Origin: an uncultured Ruminococcus sp.
GTDB lineage: Bacteria; Bacillota; Clostridia; Oscillospirales; Ruminococcaceae
Assembly (NCBI GenBank): GCA_937901485.1
Contig: CALGTT010000015.1
Location: forward strand, 1-9,241
DNA: 9,241 bases
Direction of reading: 5' to 3'
The notes below the pieces were generated by a model. It was not told the origin of the DNA. It did not search any database and saw nothing but the letters and a program-made list of their open reading frames with translations. Shown here one piece after another: positions 6,943 to 9,241 of this stretch (its first letter is position 1; each line of letters starts with the position of its first letter). The position numbers and the translations under genes were made by a program.

Positions 6943-8627
6943 TAGTCATTGAGCAGCATCCGCTTCATTGCGGCGAGGTCGAATGCGTCGATCCTGTCAT
7001 CTTCGCACAGATCGCCTGTCTTCCAGTCTGTAAGTTCTGCATTCGGAACAGCCAGCAGCCATTTCTGCATTGCCACTACATCCGCAACATTGCATTTTCC
7101 GTCCGCATTGACATCGCCCTTCACACGCTGCGGCTGAGAAGGTTCTGTCGTTCCGGGAGTATAGCTGTCCCAATCCGGCAGCTCATCGAGGGTAATGACA
7201 TATTCGCTCTGGTAAGTCTTCTTCAGGATGTGTTCTTCTGTATATTCATCGGAAAATGCACCGTTCTTGGTGATAAACTGCTTGTTCCATGTGTTGAACC
7301 ATGCCCACTTCGTGCCCGCCGCGATCACGTTGTCGATATCAAATACAACGCCGTTTTCTGTCAGGGCGATCATCTTCTTTCCGCCAGAATAGTCCAGAAT
7401 CTCGGAGAATTTCGCGGCACTTGCGGAATACACATGCTTGTCGAGATAGAGATCCTCACCGATGACATCCACATATTCATCACCCGGATACCAGTTTGGA
7501 TTCTGTCCGTTCCATACCCAGATCAGATTGTGGCAGCCATAAGTATTCGTCAGCTGGTCATGCAGGTACTTGTACAGTGCCTTGTACGGTTCTGCACCCT
7601 TTGCGCCCCACCAGAACCAGCCGCCGGAGGCTTCATGCAGAGGTCGCCAAAGCACGGGAACACCGGCATCCTCCAGACGGTTCAGCTGCTTTGCAATTCC
7701 TTCAATATCCTTGTCCAGCAGTTCCTTGCCCTTCGGATCATCACCGTTCATGATGGCTTCAATATCGAATGTGGAGTTTCTCGTATAAAAGCCGCCCCAC
7801 CATCTGGGATTGCCGTTTTCTTCATCCGTACCGCTTTTGATGTATTCTCCCGGTGCATTCCAGTGCCAGCAGAACGCAATGATACCGTTTTCCTTATGGA
7901 AGTCAATGGCAACATCCACGGCATTGGAAACATTCGCACCCATTGCATTTCTGCACGGGGTATAGTCCATCATATCCAGTCCGAGGATCGCAGGCTTTTT
8001 GCCGGTGACATCGTAGATCGCCTTGAACTCGTCACTTTTCAAGCCCTCATCTGCCACCTGACCGGAGAGCACCTGCTTGCCGTAGCCCTCGCACAGATAG
8101 CTGAACAATGCCTTTGTTTCCGGTGTGGCATCCGGATCACTCAGGACATCGCTGACCTGATATGCCGATTCCGGAATGGCTTCCGATGCCTGAATTTTCA
8201 GATAGTCCACTGCGATCCATCCCCATGATTTTGTGATCGCAACCTCATGCTTTCCTGCCTTGAGAATCACCTTGCTCAGAACTGCATCATTGTATTCTTC
8301 AGCCTTTGTCACGAATGTGCCGATGTACTCGCCGTCGATGGAAACCTTGTTCGTCTTGTCGCCGCCGTAGCCCATCGAGTGAAAAAACAGATCGTATGAG
8401 CCATCCGACGGAATCTCGACAGTAAATGTCAGAACATCGTTGCTTTCCGAGAATTTGCCGACTACCTGTCCGCCCGATGCACCGGATTCGGAAATGGTTT
8501 CAAGTGCACCTGTCATTGCCGCATCCTCCGCCTCATAGATCTGTGCATCTGCCGCGCCTGCGGGAACGGCTGCCATTTGCAGAAGCAGTGCAAGTGCTGC
8601 TGCAAAACCCATCATTTTACGCTTCAT
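6942..8627 (-). CDS. Cellulosomal GH26 beta-mannanase, CBM35-GH26-dockerin
   Basis: A 561-residue secreted enzyme, probably an endo-beta-1,4-mannanase. Domain order: signal peptide (about 1-26, MKRKMMGFAA to VPAGAADA), CBM35-like module (29-146), GH26 catalytic domain (about 155-485), short Thr/Pro/Gln linker (TPGTTEPSQPQ) and type I dockerin (503-561; GDVNADGKCNVAD and GDLCEDDRIDAFD). The acid/base Glu332 lies in WRPLHEASGG and the nucleophile Glu424 in LTENGV. The start at 8627 has AGGAGG (8635-8640) 7 nt upstream. It shares domain types with mannanase 1 but has one CBM35 instead of two and a clearly diverged catalytic domain, so it is not a recent duplicate. Its stop overlaps the start of the xylanase remnant. 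It is divergent from the second regulator across a shared control region, the usual layout for a locally regulated gene. Confidence 0.92.
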   Translation of the reverse strand: MKRKMMGFAAALALLLQMAAVPAGAADAQIYEAEDAAMTGALETISESGASGGQVVGKFSESNDVLTFTVEIPSDGSYDLFFHSMGYGGDKTNKVSIDGEYIGTFVTKAEEYNDAVLSKVILKAGKHEVAITKSWGWIAVDYLKIQASEAIPESAYQVSDVLSDPDATPETKALFSYLCEGYGKQVLSGQVADEGLKSDEFKAIYDVTGKKPAILGLDMMDYTPCRNAMGANVSNAVDVAIDFHKENGIIAFCWHWNAPGEYIKSGTDEENGNPRWWGGFYTRNSTFDIEAIMNGDDPKGKELLDKDIEGIAKQLNRLEDAGVPVLWRPLHEASGGWFWWGAKGAEPYKALYKYLHDQLTNTYGCHNLIWVWNGQNPNWYPGDEYVDVIGEDLYLDKHVYSASAAKFSEILDYSGGKKMIALTENGVVFDIDNVIAAGTKWAWFNTWNKQFITKNGAFSDEYTEEHILKKTYQSEYVITLDELPDWDSYTPGTTEPSQPQRVKGDVNADGKCNVADVVAMQKWLLAVPNAELTDWKTGDLCEDDRIDAFDLAAMKRMLLND

Positions 8628-8676
8628 AGTGATCCCTCCTGATTCTAAAGTATCCGATTTGTTATATACTATCTAT

Positions 8677-8705
8677 ATTTTACAGGGAAATTCATGTTTT
8701 TGCAA
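8677..8705 (-). promoter_or_regulatory. Promoter of mannanase 2
   Basis: On the minus strand, -35 TTGCAA (8700-8705) and -10 TAAAAT (8677-8682) are 17 nt apart. The predicted start near 8670 gives a leader of about 43 nt before the ATG at 8627. The -35 overlaps one of the TTTTTGCA boxes (8697-8704). The surrounding AT-rich stretch offers other possible -10 elements, so the exact start is uncertain. Confidence 0.6.
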
Positions 8706-8734
8706 TGGTTTATTCTTTCCAATGCTATACACTT

Positions 8735-8763
8735 TTTTGCAGTTCCGGAAAGCAACTGCAAAA
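8735..8763. promoter_or_regulatory. Inverted repeat, candidate operator between mannanase 2 and regulator 2
   Basis: TTTTGCAGTT (8735-8744) and AACTGCAAAA (8754-8763) are perfect 10-bp inverted arms around a 9-nt centre, CCGGAAAGC. The repeat sits 5 nt upstream of the -35 of regulator 2 and about 65-93 nt upstream of the predicted mannanase 2 start. There is no following T tract on either strand that would suggest a terminator. The position suits a binding site serving both divergent promoters. Confidence 0.6.
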
Positions 8764-8768
8764 TCGTG

Positions 8769-8797
8769 TTGCCTTTTTGCACGAACTGTGATATAAT
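8769..8797 (+). promoter_or_regulatory. Promoter of regulator 2
   Basis: TTGCCT (8769-8774) and TATAAT (8792-8797) are 17 nt apart, the -10 preceded by TGTGA. The predicted start near 8804 gives a leader of about 26 nt. A TTTTTGCA box (8774-8781) begins in the last base of the -35 and covers the start of the spacer, a position where a bound protein would repress. Confidence 0.7.
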
Positions 8798-8829
8798 ATT
8801 ACCATAGAACGGTGAAAGGAGCGATGGCG

Positions 8830-9241
8830 ATGAAAAAACTGCTGATCGGTGTTGTGACCTCCAATCTGGACATGGAAAATGCCTCCGAGGTCGTGCAGGG
8901 AATCATCTCACAGGCACAGAAATGCAGATGTGATATTGCGGTGCTGTCCCCGCTGAACAATCTGCAAACCATCTGGAATGATCATCGCAGAACCAGTCTG
9001 GATATCTACCAGCTGATCACTTCGCCCCGATTTGACGGATTTATCCTTGACCGACGATACATGGACAATTCCGATGTGGAACAGCTCTGCGAAAATCTGC
9101 TGCTGCAAACAAACAAGCCCGTCATGATGGTGGACGGCGGCGGTCACAAATACTTTGAGAATACCGCCTCGGATGACCGCAAACCGTTCGAGGAACTGAC
9201 CACGCATCTGATCGAGGAGCATGGCTACCGGAAAATCTACT
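8830..9241 (+). CDS. Second LacI-type-sensor regulator (N-terminal part, cut by window edge)
   Basis: The frame is open from ATG 8830 to the right edge, giving 137 residues and no stop. The start is chosen because AAAGGAG (8815-8821) lies 8 nt upstream; the ATG at 8824 is only 2 nt away. The visible part is a LacI/GalR-type sensor (KKLLIGVVTSNLDMENASEV, RFDGFILDRRYM, KPVMMVDGG) that starts directly with the sensor fold, with no LacI helix-turn-helix. It aligns along its length with the regulator at 1077-3311: IYDLILSGDFDGFIMEANLF there against IYQLITSPRFDGFILDRRYM here, and HLIHEHGCRTLY against HLIEEHGYRKIY. By analogy a DNA-binding domain should follow beyond the window, possibly AraC-type, but that part is unseen. 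Divergent placement suggests it controls mannanase 2 and itself. Confidence 0.8.
   Translation, partial: MKKLLIGVVTSNLDMENASEVVQGIISQAQKCRCDIAVLSPLNNLQTIWNDHRRTSLDIYQLITSPRFDGFILDRRYMDNSDVEQLCENLLLQTNKPVMMVDGGGHKYFENTASDDRKPFEELTTHLIEEHGYRKIY

Noticed and set aside
6918..8228. Plus-strand open frame of 436 codons opposite mannanase 2
   Set aside because: A shadow of the GH26 gene: Cys/Ile/Val-rich translation without a domain, and it would start inside the xylanase remnant.
8735..8763. Inverted repeat read as a terminator
   Set aside because: It lies between two divergent promoters and lacks a following T tract, so an operator is the better reading.
8908..9222. Minus-strand open frame of 104 codons at the right edge
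   Set aside because: Opposite the sensor domain of regulator 2, whose alignment with regulator 1 identifies the real coding strand.

Overview
The window looks like a plant-cell-wall-degradation locus from a cellulosome-producing Ruminococcus-like Firmicute. The basis is three separate type I dockerins, GH26 enzymes with CBM35 modules, a CBM22 module, AGGAGG-type ribosome binding sites and sigma-A-like promoters. The genus is an inference from this gene content. No rRNA, tRNA, CRISPR array or intact mobile element was found.

Layout, left to right. (1) 19-975 (-): a type I restriction-modification methyltransferase gene (hsdM) that stops just after its NPPF catalytic motif, with a near-consensus promoter at 1018-1046. 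(2) 1077-3311 (-): a 744-residue regulator made of a LacI-type sugar-sensor domain without the LacI DNA-binding head, a GAF-like region, a degenerate GGDEF-like region and a C-terminal AraC-type DNA-binding domain. (3) 3372-3401: terminator of the next gene. (4) 3424-5460 (-): secreted CBM35-GH26-CBM35-dockerin mannanase. (5) 5467-5983: intergenic, holding a weak MORN-like coding remnant on + and two strong hairpins. (6) 5984-6942 (-): a broken cellulosomal gene, probably a former CBM22-GH10-CBM22-dockerin xylanase that lost its catalytic domain. (7) 6942-8627 (-): a second secreted mannanase, CBM35-GH26-dockerin. (8) 8640-8829: a divergent control region with an inverted repeat and repeated TTTTTGCA boxes. 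(9) 8830 to the right edge (+): the start of a second LacI-type-sensor regulator, paralogous to the first.

How the parts fit together: two beta-mannanases are exported and, through their dockerins, attached to cohesins on a scaffoldin, while CBM35 modules hold them on polysaccharide. Two paralogous sensor regulators sit beside the two mannanase genes, one just downstream of mannanase 1 on the same strand and one divergent from mannanase 2. The natural inference is that each senses an oligosaccharide and controls its neighbour, but ligand and target are not proven by the sequence. The xylanase remnant overlaps the stop codon of mannanase 2 and was probably once translated from the same mRNA.

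The most noteworthy observations are the multi-domain regulator with a LacI-type sensor, decayed GGDEF and AraC head, the symmetrical operator candidate between mannanase 2 and regulator 2, the reconstructible decay of the xylanase gene, the reversed order of the two dockerin half-repeats in that remnant, and the truncated hsdM.
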